The translations under genes and the position numbers were made by a program. A DNA stretch of 64,000 nucleotides. It comes from Halobellus litoreus. GTDB lineage: Archaea; Halobacteriota; Halobacteria; Halobacteriales; Haloferacaceae. Each line of letters starts with the position of its first letter. Position 1 is the stretch's first letter. This document shows, one piece after another, positions 34,664 to 43,114 of this stretch. The notes beneath the pieces are model-generated. The model did no database searches. It had not been told where the DNA came from and was given only the letters and a program-made list of their open reading frames with translations. The stretch is from assembly GCF_024464595.1 (NCBI RefSeq), contig NZ_JANHAW010000002.1, forward strand, positions 310,001 through 374,000, read 5' to 3'.

Positions 34664-35452
34664 ATGGATCGGCTGACACGGAGCCTCTACACCGTCGCGT
34701 CGATCATCACGCTCCTGGCGCTGTGGTACGTCGGCGGCGTCACGCTCCCGGAGGTCGTCCCGGGACTCCCGGAGACGTACGCCGCGCTCGTCGTCGTACT
34801 CACGACGCCGGGCCCGTACGATCATATGTTCTACTACCACGTCTGGAAGACGATCCAGATGCTCTTCGCCTCTCTCCTCGTCTCGATGATCGTGGGCACC
34901 CTCTTAGGCGTCGCGCTCGGTCGCAGCGAAACGCTCGAAAGCACGCTCGCGACGTGGGTGTACGCGTGGCTGGCGATCCCCTCGCTGGTGATCGTGTTCG
35001 TGTCGGCCATCTGGATCGGGTTCGACGCGAGCAGCGGCTACTTCGCCATCCCCCTCGTGATCACCCCGTTCGTGGGGCTGAATATGTGGGAGGGCGCTCG
35101 AAACCTCGACGACGACCTCGCGGAGATGGCGGAGTTCTTCGGGGCGGGGCGCGTCCAGACCTTCACGGACATCATCATCCCGCAGCTCGCCCCGTTCCTG
35201 TTCGCCAGCTTCCGCTCGGCGCTCTCGATCGGGTGGAAGATCACGCTGCTCGTGGAGGCGTTCCTCCTGACGCGGGGCGTGGGGTTCATGTTCCGACGGT
35301 ACTTCGACCAGTACGACCTCCCGACGATGATGAGTTGGCTCATCATCTTCGTGGTCTTCCTCATCGTCGTCGAGTACGGCGTCCTCGCTCCGCTGCACGA
35401 GCGCGTGATGGAGTGGCGACCCGACGCCGAGGGCGTGAGAGTGACGGAGTAG
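34664..35452 (+). CDS. ABC transporter permease (SsuC/TauC family), system C, second permease
   Basis: 262-residue permease with about 6 hydrophobic segments and ATPase-contact loop MAEFFGAGRVQTFTDIIIPQLAPFL. It starts 1 base after the ATPase stop. With the permease at 31741 it gives system C two membrane subunits, repeating the arrangement of system B. Confidence 0.85.
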   Translation: MDRLTRSLYTVASIITLLALWYVGGVTLPEVVPGLPETYAALVVVLTTPGPYDHMFYYHVWKTIQMLFASLLVSMIVGTLLGVALGRSETLESTLATWVYAWLAIPSLVIVFVSAIWIGFDASSGYFAIPLVITPFVGLNMWEGARNLDDDLAEMAEFFGAGRVQTFTDIIIPQLAPFLFASFRSALSIGWKITLLVEAFLLTRGVGFMFRRYFDQYDLPTMMSWLIIFVVFLIVVEYGVLAPLHERVMEWRPDAEGVRVTE

Positions 35453-36104
35453 ACCGAGCGGGCGGTTCCTCGATCGCGAGTTCTGGACTGCGGTTCTCGT
35501 CTGCGTGCGTGCCTCCAGTTCCGGAAAGCGCGATCTGCGTCACGCTTCAGTCCTCCAGGATTTCGTTCTCGGTAGGGGATACAGTCACACGTCCTGAAAG
35601 ACGGACGCGGAACAACGGAACGTCCGCTCGACAGAGATTCAGCTCTCGAAAATTCGAATGGCTACCGTTTCAAATATGAAAACAAACTCCCGGGCACGTA
35701 CCGGAGATCGATATCCCAAACATCCTCGCAAACATCGGTACATCTGTTATCTCATAGAACAATAGTGATGATTCGAGCACGCTGACACGGTGTTTCCGTG
35801 TCTCTCTCGTCACTCCCTCCTCACGAACGGCCGACTACGGATCCCGGCAGTATCGTGATCGCTTTCGATTCTCCGTTTTGAGATACAGAATTCTCTCACT
35901 TTGTAGTAGCCGTTGGAACAGACCGGCAGAGGCCGAGTGCAATCACCCTCGTCGGTACCCCCTCGGCGTCGGGTCGGACGTTGAGTGCGGCGTCCGGCCC
36001 GCTGTCGACTATTGCGACCGCCGTCGAGAGCGCGAGGAACTCGTGTGGGCAGACGACGAACTCCGGGAGGTCGCCTCCGCCCGGGACGGGTGGACAGACC
36101 CGTA
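35453..36104. other. Intergenic region, no gene seen
   Basis: About 650 bases after the system C permease. Lower GC than the genes, no domain-bearing frame, no tRNA. A 29-codon frame near 35,675 has no support. The promoter of the symporter gene lies at its right end. Confidence 0.5.
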
Positions 36105-36114
36105 CATATATATC
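36105..36114 (+). promoter_or_regulatory. TATA box upstream of the SLC13-type symporter
   Basis: CATATATATC, with a transcription start expected near 36,136. This gives a short 5' leader before the ATG at 36151 or 36178. Confidence 0.5.
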
Positions 36115-36177
36115 GTCGATAATCGAGAAACGAGTTGTGCGCGTACTGAGATGCGAAGGGGGACGCAGTCTCGGAGA

Positions 36178-37575
36178 ATGACGCGGCTCGCTACTGAACG
36201 GGTTCCGGACTTCGCGACGCTCTCGGTTCCGTTAGCGGTGCTCGCCGCGGGGGCCGTTCGGCTCGGCTCGCCGTTCGCGCCGGCGGGAGCGACGATGTTA
36301 GCGATCACTACGCTCTGTATCGTCCTCTGGGTCGGGAACCTCGTCCCACCGGCGTACACGGGCGTGCTCTGTCTGGGGCTCGTCGGGTTCGCGTTCTCCC
36401 TCGACCTCGCGCTGTCGGGATTCAGTTCGCCGGCGACCTGGCTGATCGCGTTCGGCTTGGTGATGGGCGAAGCGACGCGTCGGAGCGGGCTCGCGGAGTG
36501 GGCCGGTCGCTGGGTCATCCACCGCGTCACGCTCGAATCGCCCGCGGCGAAACCCGCGCGAACGTACCGCCGGCTGTTGGTCGGCCTGTCCGCGGCGGGG
36601 CTGTTCCTCGTGTTGGTCATCCCGGTCGGCATCGTCCGCGTGCTGGTGCTCGCGCCAGTCGTGCTCGAAGTCGGCGAGCGGTTCGACTCACCGCGGGTGC
36701 GACTCGGCCTGTTCTTCGGTCCCATTCTGGTCACGTATCTCGGGACCTTCGCCGTCCTCACGGGCGGCTCGCCGAACATCATCGTGCTCGGCATCCTCGA
36801 ATCGGTCGCGGGGACCTCGATTCCCTGGACCGAGTGGTTCGCTCTGATGTTTCCGGTGATGGGCCTCGGACGACTTCTCCTAATCAGCGGCGTCGTCTAC
36901 GCGATGTACCGGCCGCCGTCGGACCTGCAGTTGACGGACACCGCGAGCGAACTGCGGTCGATGTCGAAGTCGGAACGCCGGATGTTCGGCTTTCTCGTGG
37001 CCGGCGTCGCCGTGTGGGTGACCGACGTGTTCCACGGCTTCCATCCGGTGTACGGCGCGCTGCTGGTGGTCGTGCTCGTGTTCCTCCCGCGCGTCGGCAT
37101 CGCGGACTTCGAGGAGACCGTCGGCGAGGTCGACTTCTCGATCCTGTTCTTCGTCGCCGCCGTGCTGGCGATCGGCGAGGGACTGACGCGAACGAACGTC
37201 GCCGGCGCGCTCGCGGAGGCGATGTTGACCGTCGTCCCGACGGACGCCTCGCTGTTCGTCGTCCTCGCGATCGTGTTCTCCGCGACCGTCGCGCTGATGG
37301 TCGTGATGGGCGGACTCGCGGCCGTGAGCGTCGCGACGCCGATCGTGGTCGCGCTCGCGTCGGACGCGGGAGTTCCGCTGGTCCCGGTCGTGTTGGCGTC
37401 GACGGCCGCGCTGGGCGTCCCGTTCATCCCGTATCAGTCGGCCGTGCTCGTCGTCATCTTGGCGTACGACATCGTCGACGCGCGGGAACTGATCCGCGTC
37501 ACCGGCGTCGTCGCGATCGCGACCGCGGGGCTCCTGATCCCGGTGCAACTCGGAATCCTCTCGGCGGTGTTCTGA
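36178..37575 (+). CDS. SLC13/DASS-family anion symporter
   Basis: 465-residue membrane protein with about 11-12 helices. The SNT-like motif region appears as LTGGSPNIIVLG (residues about 195-206) and its C-terminal partner is around PFIPYQSAVLVV, fitting divalent-anion:Na+ symporters (DASS) that carry dicarboxylates or sulfate. The start is uncertain: ATG 36178 has a weak GGAGA before it, while ATG 36151 would add nine residues. The gene precedes the aldehyde:ferredoxin oxidoreductase in the same direction. Import of a dicarboxylic aromatic breakdown product is possible but unproven. Confidence 0.75.
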   Translation: MTRLATERVPDFATLSVPLAVLAAGAVRLGSPFAPAGATMLAITTLCIVLWVGNLVPPAYTGVLCLGLVGFAFSLDLALSGFSSPATWLIAFGLVMGEATRRSGLAEWAGRWVIHRVTLESPAAKPARTYRRLLVGLSAAGLFLVLVIPVGIVRVLVLAPVVLEVGERFDSPRVRLGLFFGPILVTYLGTFAVLTGGSPNIIVLGILESVAGTSIPWTEWFALMFPVMGLGRLLLISGVVYAMYRPPSDLQLTDTASELRSMSKSERRMFGFLVAGVAVWVTDVFHGFHPVYGALLVVVLVFLPRVGIADFEETVGEVDFSILFFVAAVLAIGEGLTRTNVAGALAEAMLTVVPTDASLFVVLAIVFSATVALMVVMGGLAAVSVATPIVVALASDAGVPLVPVVLASTAALGVPFIPYQSAVLVVILAYDIVDARELIRVTGVVAIATAGLLIPVQLGILSAVF

Positions 37576-37611
37576 CAGCGCGAACACTGGCCCGTCGAGC
37601 GGCGGGGACAG

Positions 37612-37715
37612 AGCGGTAGACCGACCGGGTGAGACGGAGCAGTAGGCCGACCGGGTGGGCCAGGGCGGTAGGCCGGCAGTGTGGACCGGTGCGGTAGCGA
37701 GGCTCGTTCGGGTGG
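37612..37715. repeat. Tandem repeat, four degenerate 26-bp units
   Basis: Units start at 37612, 37638, 37664 and 37690. The first three share a GCGGTAGGCCG-like core and decay toward the fourth. They lie between the symporter and the oxidoreductase, ending 44 bases before the latter's start. No open reading frame uses them convincingly. Confidence 0.65.
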
Positions 37716-37759
37716 CCGTGTGCGACGGACTTTTGTACTCGCTCGCGTATCTTCGGACG

Positions 37760-39430
37760 ATGCTACACGCCAACGGTTCGCTGTTGACGGTCGACGTGGG
37801 CGACCGTACCGCGGAGACGACGAACATCGACGACGAACTCGAGGAATTCATCGGTGGGCGGGGAGTCTCGACGAAATTAGCGCACGACCGGATCCCCTTC
37901 GACGCAGACCCGCTCGGCCCGGAAAACCGGGTCTACCTCGCCTCGGGCCCCCTCCAGCAGTCATCGATGAGTTTCACCGGCCGGATGAACATGACCGGCC
38001 TCTCGCCGCTGACCGACGGAGTACTCTCCTCGAACGCCGGCGGCTACCTCTCGCGGAACTTCGTCGGCACCGGTCACTCCGTTGTCGAGGTCGCCGGCGA
38101 GAGCGACGACCTCCTCGCAATCCACGTCACCGACGAGGGCGTCGAGTTCGAGGAGGTGCCGGAACTGGCGGGTGCGACCGTCCCCGAGGTGACCGAAGAA
38201 ATGAACGAGCGGTACGGCCTCGAGGCGGAGAACCTCGTCACGATCGGTCCCGCGGGCGAGAACGAGGTCCGGTTCGCCGCCGCGATGACCTACGACGAGC
38301 GGGCGTTCGGCCGCGGCGGCCTGGGTGCGATCCTCGGCTCGAAGAACGTCAAGTGCCTCACCTTCGAGGGCGATTCCGCCCCCGACGTCGACCTGCCGAA
38401 CGAGGACGTGCATATGGACGTGCACCGTCAGGCGGCCACGAGCGACGACATCTTCCGCCGACAGGGGACGACCCACCTCGTGCAGATTCTCAACGACAAC
38501 TTCTCGCTGCCGACGCGGTACTTCTCGGAGATGTCGTTCGAGCACGCCGAGAAGATCAACGGCGACCGCGTCGAGGAGAAAAAGTACAAGAAGGCGGCGT
38601 GTTCGGTCTGTGCGTTCGCCTGTAAACTCCCGACCCGCGACGAGGAGCGCGGCGTGGAAACAGAGGGTCCGGAGTTCGAGACCGTAATGGCCTTCGGCAG
38701 TAACTCCGGCGTCGGCGACATCGTCGACGTCATGAAGTCCAACGGCCTCTGTGACGATCTGGGGATGGACACCATCTCCTGTGGAAACACCATCGCCGCC
38801 TACCTCGCGAGCGAGGACGAGTTCGGCAACGTCGAGTTGATCCACGAACTCATCGAGAAGATCGCCCGTCGCGAGGGCGTCGGCGACAAACTCGCCGAGG
38901 GCATCGACCGCATCCACGAAGACCTCAACGTCGAGAACTGGACCGTCAAAGGGATGGACTTCGCCGCCCACGACGGCCGCGTCGTCCACGGACAGGGACT
39001 CTCCTACGCGGTCGCGAACCGCGGTGCCGACCACATGTACTCGACGCTGATGATTCCGGAGTACAACGACGTCATCCCCGCTGAAGGGACTGCTGGAAAG
39101 GCCGACTTCCTGATCGATCACGAGAACCGCAACGCGGTCCGCGACTGTGCGGTACTCTGCCAGTTCGGGCTCGGTCGCGTCATCGAGGAGGAGGTCTTCG
39201 AGGCGCTCTTCGACGAGGACTACGAGGACATCCTCGCCATCGGCGACCGCATCGTGAACCTCGAACGGCACTTCAGCAACCAGCGCGGCCGCGACGCCGC
39301 CGACGACCGCCTGCCCTACGACCTGCCCGACCTCGACTCCTCGATCAAAGAGTACTACGACGCGCGCGGTTGGAACGACGACGGCGTCGTCCCCGGTGAC
39401 CTCGTCGCCGACTACGCGCAGGCGGACTGA
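37760..39430 (+). CDS. Aldehyde:ferredoxin oxidoreductase family protein
   Basis: 556-residue tungsten/molybdenum-pterin enzyme of the AOR family, interconverting aldehydes and carboxylic acids with ferredoxin. The [4Fe-4S] ligands appear as Cys281-x2-Cys284-x3-Cys288 (CSVCAFACK) with the distal Cys467 (VLCQF). Pterin-binding GRGGLGA is near 185-190. The N-terminus matches the family (LLTVDVG...GGRGVSTKL). It is shorter than the 605-residue Pyrococcus enzyme. ATG 37760 begins the homologous region; the frame continues upstream through the tandem repeats without similarity. It could oxidise aromatic aldehydes or reduce acids; direction and substrate are unknown. Confidence 0.83.
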   Translation: MLHANGSLLTVDVGDRTAETTNIDDELEEFIGGRGVSTKLAHDRIPFDADPLGPENRVYLASGPLQQSSMSFTGRMNMTGLSPLTDGVLSSNAGGYLSRNFVGTGHSVVEVAGESDDLLAIHVTDEGVEFEEVPELAGATVPEVTEEMNERYGLEAENLVTIGPAGENEVRFAAAMTYDERAFGRGGLGAILGSKNVKCLTFEGDSAPDVDLPNEDVHMDVHRQAATSDDIFRRQGTTHLVQILNDNFSLPTRYFSEMSFEHAEKINGDRVEEKKYKKAACSVCAFACKLPTRDEERGVETEGPEFETVMAFGSNSGVGDIVDVMKSNGLCDDLGMDTISCGNTIAAYLASEDEFGNVELIHELIEKIARREGVGDKLAEGIDRIHEDLNVENWTVKGMDFAAHDGRVVHGQGLSYAVANRGADHMYSTLMIPEYNDVIPAEGTAGKADFLIDHENRNAVRDCAVLCQFGLGRVIEEEVFEALFDEDYEDILAIGDRIVNLERHFSNQRGRDAADDRLPYDLPDLDSSIKEYYDARGWNDDGVVPGDLVADYAQAD

Positions 39431-39548
39431 CGGAACCTCTCTCCGGTCGCTTTACCGCGTTCACCCCACACCGCCATCGCCGTCTGACCCACGGCGATTC
39501 GGCTCCTCGGGAGGACGGCGAAAACGACTCCCGAGGACCGGTACTCGG

Positions 39549-40592
39549 TCAGTCGTCGTTCTCGGGCTCCTGTGACTTGTACCGGTCGCGGAGGTGGTGG
39601 GCCCCCTCGTCGGACCAGTCGGTCTCGTCGGTGGGCACGTAATCGTACTGTCGGCGGGCGTGCTGTCCGGCCTTGCCGCCCCACCAGACGAACCCGTCAG
39701 AGCCGTCTTCGGGGGTCCACGTGATCGTCTCCCACTCGGGGTCGAAGATCAGGTAGCCGCCGGCGAAGATCTCCACCTTGTTGCCGGAGGGTTCGAGGTA
39801 GTAGTTGAAGTGCGCCTGGCTGATACCGTGCCGGGCGGGGCCGCCCACGAACTCGATGTCGCGTTCCCTGAGGAGGTCGGCGGCGCGTTCGAGTTCCCCG
39901 CGGTAGCCGCCGTCCATGTAGTAGGCGACGTGGTCGATCTTGTCGACGACGTTTGCGTCCGGCGGTGGCGTGATGAAGGCGACTTCGTGGACGAGCGGAC
40001 TCACGCTCATCCACGCGCCGACCTGGTTTCCGTCGGGATCCAGCCCCTCCTCGCGGAGTTCGAACCCGAGGACGTGCTCGAAGAAGTCGACGCACTCGGG
40101 GACGTTGCTCACGTTGAAATTCACGTGGTCGATGCGGCGGAAGCCCGCACCGCGTTCCGGTTTGCGGGCGGGCTGGTTCTTCAACCGTGGCTTGTTCTCG
40201 TCTGCGACCGTGTCGAACGCGCGGTCGACATCGTAGACCAGTTCCATATACTCGGGCGTCGCGCCCGGGTAGTCGAACCTGAGGGCGCGCCCCTGGCCGG
40301 GTTCGGCTCCGTCCTCGACCCACTCGGTGTCGTATCCAGCATCCTCGATCCGCTTCTCGAAGTCCTCGAAGTCGCTCTCGTCTTCGAGCATCCAGGCGAC
40401 GTGCTTGCAGCCCCAAGTGTCGCCGTCGCGGATGATGAGGGTGTAATCCTGCCAGTCGCCGAAGGCCGCCAGGTAGTACGCGTCCGCCTCCTCGTGGCGG
40501 ACGTACATCCCCATCGTGTCGCGGAAGTGTTCCAGCGACGCCTCCAGATCCGGACAGTACAGTTCTGCGTGTGCAAGGGTTGCAATACCCAT
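39549..40592 (-). CDS. Extradiol ring-cleavage dioxygenase, VOC superfamily (copy 1)
   Basis: 347-residue two-module VOC enzyme resembling catechol 2,3-dioxygenase. The Fe(II) triad of the C-terminal module is complete: His156 (RIDHVNF), His221 (KIDHVAYYM), Glu274 (KVEIFAGG), with the family Tyr in HFNYYLEPSGN. It would open an ortho-diol next to the hydroxyls. It carries a 60-residue C-terminal extension beyond the usual 305-315, with aromatic and charged residues. It is divergent from copy 2, sharing a 146-base control region. Two different dioxygenases suggest two diol substrates. Confidence 0.82.
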   Translation of the reverse strand: MGIATLAHAELYCPDLEASLEHFRDTMGMYVRHEEADAYYLAAFGDWQDYTLIIRDGDTWGCKHVAWMLEDESDFEDFEKRIEDAGYDTEWVEDGAEPGQGRALRFDYPGATPEYMELVYDVDRAFDTVADENKPRLKNQPARKPERGAGFRRIDHVNFNVSNVPECVDFFEHVLGFELREEGLDPDGNQVGAWMSVSPLVHEVAFITPPPDANVVDKIDHVAYYMDGGYRGELERAADLLRERDIEFVGGPARHGISQAHFNYYLEPSGNKVEIFAGGYLIFDPEWETITWTPEDGSDGFVWWGGKAGQHARRQYDYVPTDETDWSDEGAHHLRDRYKSQEPENDD

Positions 40593-40612
40593 ATGTCGAG
40601 TCGATAATTATG

Positions 40613-40622
40613 TTATTTATTT
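40613..40622 (-). promoter_or_regulatory. TATA-like box for dioxygenase copy 1
   Basis: AAATAAATAA on the minus strand, centred 25-26 bases before the ATG at 40592. Confidence 0.55.
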
Positions 40623-40667
40623 GTTACTATGGTTTCGAGTGTCTGGGAAGCAGAAACAACAATTTGT

Positions 40668-40677
40668 CTACCGGTAG
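40668..40677. promoter_or_regulatory. 10-bp perfect palindrome between divergent dioxygenase genes
   Basis: CTACCGGTAG, roughly midway between the two TATA boxes. It is a plausible shared operator, though short enough to occur by chance. Confidence 0.3.
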
Positions 40678-40710
40678 CCAATACCCAAAGTTGCTCATCT
40701 TAGAAAAATG

Positions 40711-40718
40711 TATATAAG
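40711..40718 (+). promoter_or_regulatory. TATA box for dioxygenase copy 2
   Basis: TATATAAG centred 25 bases before the ATG at 40739, one of the best TATA boxes in the window. It implies strong leaderless expression. Confidence 0.65.
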
Positions 40719-40738
40719 AGAACTACTAACCGTTTTGT

Positions 40739-41683
40739 ATGGCCGAACTAGCCAAACTTGGACATATAGCGTTCGAGACGCCCGATCTCGAGGAGTCCCT
40801 GTGGTTCTTCCGGGACCTAATGGGGATGAAAGTCGTCGAACGCGACGACGACACCGCGTATCTCTGTGCGCTCCGGGATTACGAACACCACACGATGAGC
40901 CTCACGGAGGGCGAGCGGGGGGCGGTCGACCACATCGGCTTCCGCGCGAAGGATCCCGAGTCCGTCGAGGAGTACTACGACCGGTTCGAGGAACTCGGTC
41001 GGGACGTCTGGTGGACCGAGGACGGCCACGAGGCCGGGATCGGCGACTCGATCATGTTCGAATCGGAGTCGGGCCACCGGTTCGAGATCTACTACGAGAT
41101 GGAGAAGCCGGACATCGACGGCGAGCAGCGCTCGAACATCCCGATGCGTCGGTACAGCCCCGAGTACGCGAACCGGGTCTACCCCCAGCGCATCGACCAC
41201 ACGCACGTCCAAGACGGCAATCCGGAGGCGACCTCCCGGCTCTTCGAGGAGGAGTTCGGGATGGGCCTCAACGAGGTCTTCAAGTCCGAAGACGGCACGA
41301 CCTGGGGCTGGTGGCACGCGACGACGCCGCTGCCGCACGACATCGCCGTCCATCGGCTCGAAGAGGACGAGACCGAGTTCCACCACATCGCCTACCACCT
41401 CGACCACCTCCAGGACCTGTGGGACGCCGCGGACATCCTCTCGGAGAACAACGTCGAGATCGACGGCGGCCCGGGCAAACACGCCATCACGAACGCGAAC
41501 TATCTCTACGTGAACGACCCCGCCAGCGGCATCCGCCTGGAACTGTTCGCCGGGCCGGGCTACCTCAACTTCGAACCCGACTGGGAGACGGTCGTCTGGC
41601 AGGAGGACATCGGCTCGGAGTCCGATCACCAGTGGTTCGGCACGCAGTACAGCCTCGGCGGCATTCCGTACACGGACCGCTGA
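40739..41683 (+). CDS. Extradiol ring-cleavage dioxygenase, VOC superfamily (copy 2)
   Basis: 314-residue enzyme of catechol 2,3-dioxygenase length. The Fe(II) triad is His154 (RIDHTHV), His216 (FHHIAYHL) and Glu268 (RLELFAGPG), all in the C-terminal module, and the N-terminal module is the usual non-metal-binding copy. It would convert catechol or a substituted diol to a 2-hydroxymuconate semialdehyde-type product, the substrate for the aldehyde dehydrogenase or decarboxylation branch encoded nearby. It is convergent with the hydratase gene (30-base gap). Confidence 0.84.
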   Translation: MAELAKLGHIAFETPDLEESLWFFRDLMGMKVVERDDDTAYLCALRDYEHHTMSLTEGERGAVDHIGFRAKDPESVEEYYDRFEELGRDVWWTEDGHEAGIGDSIMFESESGHRFEIYYEMEKPDIDGEQRSNIPMRRYSPEYANRVYPQRIDHTHVQDGNPEATSRLFEEEFGMGLNEVFKSEDGTTWGWWHATTPLPHDIAVHRLEEDETEFHHIAYHLDHLQDLWDAADILSENNVEIDGGPGKHAITNANYLYVNDPASGIRLELFAGPGYLNFEPDWETVVWQEDIGSESDHQWFGTQYSLGGIPYTDR

Positions 41684-41713
41684 GTCGCGGCGTCGGAAAC
41701 GCCCCGTTCTGCA

Positions 41714-42496
41714 CTATTCTTCGGCGAGTCGAGCGTTGACCGTCCCGATCGAGGTGAACTCGACGGAGACGACGTCGCCCGGGGCCAGATCGACCGCGGG
41801 CGTCAGCGAACCGCTCAGGACGACGTGCCCGGACTCGATCCGTTCGTCGAGGTCCGACAGCGTGTTCGCGAGCCACGCGACCGACCGGGCGGGGTGATCG
41901 AGGACGGCCGCGCCGACGCCGGAGGATTCGAGCGTGCCGTTCTTGTAGAGTTTGACGCCTTCCAGCGAGAGGTCCGTGTTGGCGAGACTCGTCTGCTCGC
42001 CGGCGACGTAGAGCGCCGAGGAGGCGTTGTCGGCGATCGTGTCCTGAATCCGAATGTCCCAGTCGCGCACGCGGCTGTCGATGACCTCGACGACGGGGAG
42101 TACGGAACCAGTGGCGTCGAGCACGTCCAGATACGTCACCGGCGGTTCGAGCGGTTCCTCCATCACGAAGCCGATCTCGGGTTCGATCCGCGGCTGGATC
42201 AGGTCCTCGCCGGGGATCTCGCGACCCTCGACGAACATCGTGTCCAGCAGTCGACCGTAGTCGGGTTCGTCGACACCCAGCTGCTCCTGAATACCGTCGC
42301 TGGTCAGCCCGATCTTGTGGCCGACGATCTCGGCGCCATCGTCGAGTCGGCGGTCGATGAAGCGCGTCTGAATGTCGTAGGCGTCCGCCATCGACAGGTC
42401 GTGCTCGGCGGTGAGCCGGCCGATCGGCGACTTGGTTCGAAGCGCGTCGTAGAGCGCGTCGGCCAACTCCTCGCGTGTCTCGTCTGGGACTGCCAT
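41714..42496 (-). CDS. 2-oxopent-4-enoate hydratase / 4-oxalocrotonate decarboxylase family (copy 1)
   Basis: 260-residue FAH-fold enzyme of the XylJ/XylI (MhpD/DmpE) family. Metal-binding acidic pair Glu106/Glu108 is in RIEPEIGFVM, VGHKIGLTS is near 58-66, and a second acidic cluster lies in LPVVEVIDSR. The family either hydrates 2-hydroxypenta-2,4-dienoate to 4-hydroxy-2-oxovalerate or decarboxylates 4-oxalocrotonate. Its paralogue at 46921 probably does the other step, as XylI and XylJ do in bacteria; which is which cannot be told here. Confidence 0.82.
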   Translation of the reverse strand: MAVPDETREELADALYDALRTKSPIGRLTAEHDLSMADAYDIQTRFIDRRLDDGAEIVGHKIGLTSDGIQEQLGVDEPDYGRLLDTMFVEGREIPGEDLIQPRIEPEIGFVMEEPLEPPVTYLDVLDATGSVLPVVEVIDSRVRDWDIRIQDTIADNASSALYVAGEQTSLANTDLSLEGVKLYKNGTLESSGVGAAVLDHPARSVAWLANTLSDLDERIESGHVVLSGSLTPAVDLAPGDVVSVEFTSIGTVNARLAEE

Positions 42497-42619
42497 AGGC
42501 TCGCTACCGCCGGCGGCGTCAAATAGGTTGGTGATCCGGTCGGTCCCGCGGTCGGGTCGCCGCCGAAGTGACTCGGCGCCGCCGACTCGAGAGCGCTATC
42601 TGCGACGCGGATCCCGGGC

Positions 42620-42626
42620 TTTTATG
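42620..42626 (+). promoter_or_regulatory. TATA-like box for small VOC protein
   Basis: TTTTATG centred 28 bases before the ATG at 42651. Confidence 0.45.
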
Positions 42627-42650
42627 CGATATTACCACCGAGGAACCGGT

Positions 42651-43037
42651 ATGGACGTCATCCACAGCGCGATCTGGGTATCGGACGTCGAGGAAACGCT
42701 TGACTTCTACGTCGGCGCGCTCGGCCTGGAGAAGACGAACGAGTTCGTCGGCGGCGACGACGCCCGCAACGTCTACGTCCGCGGCGAGAGCGAGACGGAG
42801 ATCCAGTTCAAACACAACCCGGATCACGACCTCGGGGAGCCGTCCACCCGACGATTCGACCACCTCGCTATCGAGGTCGACGACACCGACGGCGCGGTCG
42901 AGCGACTGCGAGAGGAGACCGACACCGAACTCCTGCGGGGTCCGCTCGACTCCACCGGCGCGAGCGCGCGCGTGGCGTTCATCACGGACCCCGACGGACA
43001 CGTCATCGAACTGGTCGAACCGCGCGAGGACCTCTGA
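42651..43037 (+). CDS. Single-module VOC (glyoxalase/dioxygenase fold) protein
   Basis: 128-residue one-module vicinal-oxygen-chelate protein. N-terminal MDVIHSAIWVSD and C-terminal FITDPDGHVIELVE are typical, with candidate metal ligands His5, Glu/Gln in EIQFKH, His (FDHLAIE) and Glu (VIELVE). Such proteins can be glyoxalases, isomerases or small dioxygenases. Its place among meta-cleavage genes suggests action on a pathway intermediate or detoxification of an aldehyde by-product, but no reaction can be assigned. The TATA-like box supports the ATG at 42651. Confidence 0.75.
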   Translation: MDVIHSAIWVSDVEETLDFYVGALGLEKTNEFVGGDDARNVYVRGESETEIQFKHNPDHDLGEPSTRRFDHLAIEVDDTDGAVERLREETDTELLRGPLDSTGASARVAFITDPDGHVIELVEPREDL

Positions 43038-43114
43038 GGTAGGTCGACGACGACAATCGAACCGGACAGACGGACGGAAAAGTCGAGGCCGAACCGCGGA
43101 GTCGAACCGACAGG

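Noticed and set aside
36151-36180. ATG at 36151 as symporter start
   Set aside because: Not excluded, but the added nine residues are basic and unlike the helix start, and a weak ribosome-binding site favours 36178.
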